The notes below the pieces were generated by a model, which did not search any database, had not been told where the DNA came from, and was given only the letters and a program-made list of their open reading frames with translations. A program made the position numbers and the translations under genes. Below, in pieces: positions 63,386 through 64,000 of a stretch of 64,000 nt of DNA. The first letter of the stretch is position 1; each line of letters starts with the position of its first letter. Source of the stretch: Anabaena sp. FACHB-1237 (GTDB lineage Bacteria > Cyanobacteriota > Cyanobacteriia > Cyanobacteriales > Nostocaceae); contig NZ_JACJPV010000020.1 of the NCBI RefSeq assembly GCF_014696225.1, positions 1 through 64,000 on the forward strand, in the 5' to 3' direction.

Positions 63386-63751
63386 ATGGAAATTATCCAA
63401 AGTCTTCACACTGCTATCCTCATTACTGATTTAGAACAGTCTGAATATTTTTATAGTCATATATTAGAACTAAAAAAAACAGAACGGCCATTAAAATATC
63501 CCGGTATCTGGTATCAAATTGGTAATTATCAACTTCACCTGATAGTTGCGCCTACAGTACCCACAGATAACCAACAGGAAAAATGGGGACAAAATCCTCA
63601 TATCGCTTTTGCTGTAATGGATTTAGAAGCTATTAAGAAAGAATTAACCGCTAAAAATTATCCATTTCAAGCCAGTGCTTCTGGGAGGCCAGCAATTTTT
63701 ATTAAAGATCCCGATGGCAATATTATCGAACTTAATCAATTTATAGAATAA
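63386..63751 (+). CDS. VOC family (glyoxalase-like) protein
   Basis: 121 aa with two beta-alpha-beta-beta-beta modules of the vicinal-oxygen-chelate superfamily. HTAILITDLEQSEYFYSHIL starts module 1; IWYQIGNYQLHLIV carries a metal-ligand-type His; HIAFAVMDLEAIKKEL starts module 2; IFIKDPDGNIIELNQF ends it with the conserved Glu. It could be a dioxygenase, lyase or resistance protein; substrate not predictable. The gene is separate from chlG by a family C repeat. Confidence 0.9.
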   Translation: MEIIQSLHTAILITDLEQSEYFYSHILELKKTERPLKYPGIWYQIGNYQLHLIVAPTVPTDNQQEKWGQNPHIAFAVMDLEAIKKELTAKNYPFQASASGRPAIFIKDPDGNIIELNQFIE

Positions 63752-63810
63752 TGATTTTATTCTCCATGACAACAGTTAAAATAGAGAGATTGTCAAATAA
63801 TAAAAGATAA

Positions 63811-64000
63811 ATGTTTTGGGCTGATAAAATTGCTGCTGATGCAGTAGGTGAACAAGTAGTTAATGATTCTAAGACTCCTTCTGGACGAGTTCATGTGGGA
63901 TCTTTGCGCGGTGTGGTTATCCATGACGTTATTTACCGTGCTTTGAAACACGCAGGAAAACCTGTAAAATTTCTGTATGGTGTGGATGATTATGATGCGT
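63811..64000 (+). CDS. lysS: Class I lysyl-tRNA synthetase, 5' part (cut by window end)
   Basis: 63 codons are visible from the ATG at 63811 (MFWADKIAADAVGEQ). TPSGRVHVGSLRGVVIHDVI contains the HIGH-like HVGS motif of class I LysRS (LysK), followed by ALKHAGKPVKFLYGVDDYDA. Charges tRNA-Lys. The class I form, common in archaea, occurs in only some bacteria. The rest of the gene lies beyond the window. Confidence 0.85.
   Translation, partial: MFWADKIAADAVGEQVVNDSKTPSGRVHVGSLRGVVIHDVIYRALKHAGKPVKFLYGVDDYDA

Overview
The window is chromosomal DNA from a cyanobacterium, most likely a filamentous Nostocales strain (Anabaena/Dolichospermum/Aphanizomenon type). Evidence: it is AT-rich, HIP1 octamers (GCGATCGC) are scattered through it, and it carries chlorophyll synthase, a CrtR-type carotenoid hydroxylase, a sigC-furA gene pair, cobalt chelatase CobN, a valyl-tRNA synthetase with a membrane-spanning insert, an HstK-type Ser/Thr-His hybrid kinase, short palindromic repeats and many small inverted-repeat elements. 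Gene order is mostly a patchwork of single genes and short operons; much of the intergenic DNA is repeat elements or gene remnants.

Layout. 1-12.5 kb: a cut-off IS630 transposase, an RRM protein, a GT4 glycosyltransferase, PrxQ, an ABC-2 permease with a small secreted protein, ValRS, an aminotransferase and a TnpB remnant. 12.5-22.7 kb: site-2 protease, orphan DNA methyltransferase, endonuclease III, CrtR, pyruvate kinase, GpsA, SigC and FurA. 23-30 kb: CobN (with in-frame repeat-derived segments), a GAF histidine kinase and NanE. 30.2-38.2 kb: the accessory zone. Here a five-gene operon (secreted helical protein, BioB/HydE-like radical SAM enzyme, methyltransferase with a signal peptide, DMT-family transporter, HemN-like radical SAM enzyme) lies between copies of a long leader-like sequence. 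Two of the three copies run directly into very short CRISPR arrays, and a broken vapBC and an intact hicBA lie between the arrays. No cas gene is visible. 38-64 kb: small unknown genes, an Rpn-like protein, a phosphatase, HAD, ComF, MCE/Mla transport genes, a MAPEG gene with an internal stop, MazG, tRNA-Val, a DivIVA-like protein with CoaD, Lgt, CobM, a MIF-like tautomerase, the 1806-residue hybrid kinase, a Uma2 protein with a Uma2 remnant beside it, a PetP-like protein, an ArsA/Get3-like ATPase, ChlG, a VOC protein and the start of a class I lysyl-tRNA synthetase.

Working groups of genes: CobN and CobM belong to corrinoid synthesis. The Mla-type ATPase and MCE protein form part of a lipid importer. 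CrtR and ChlG supply photosynthetic pigments. SigC and FurA are regulators. The best candidate for an undescribed system is the radical-SAM/methyltransferase/exporter operon at about 30.86-36.2 kb. It looks richer in G+C than its surroundings, has tight gene spacing and stronger ribosome-binding sites, and sits exactly where a CRISPR array would follow its leader. All homology statements are from recognition by eye; no search was run.
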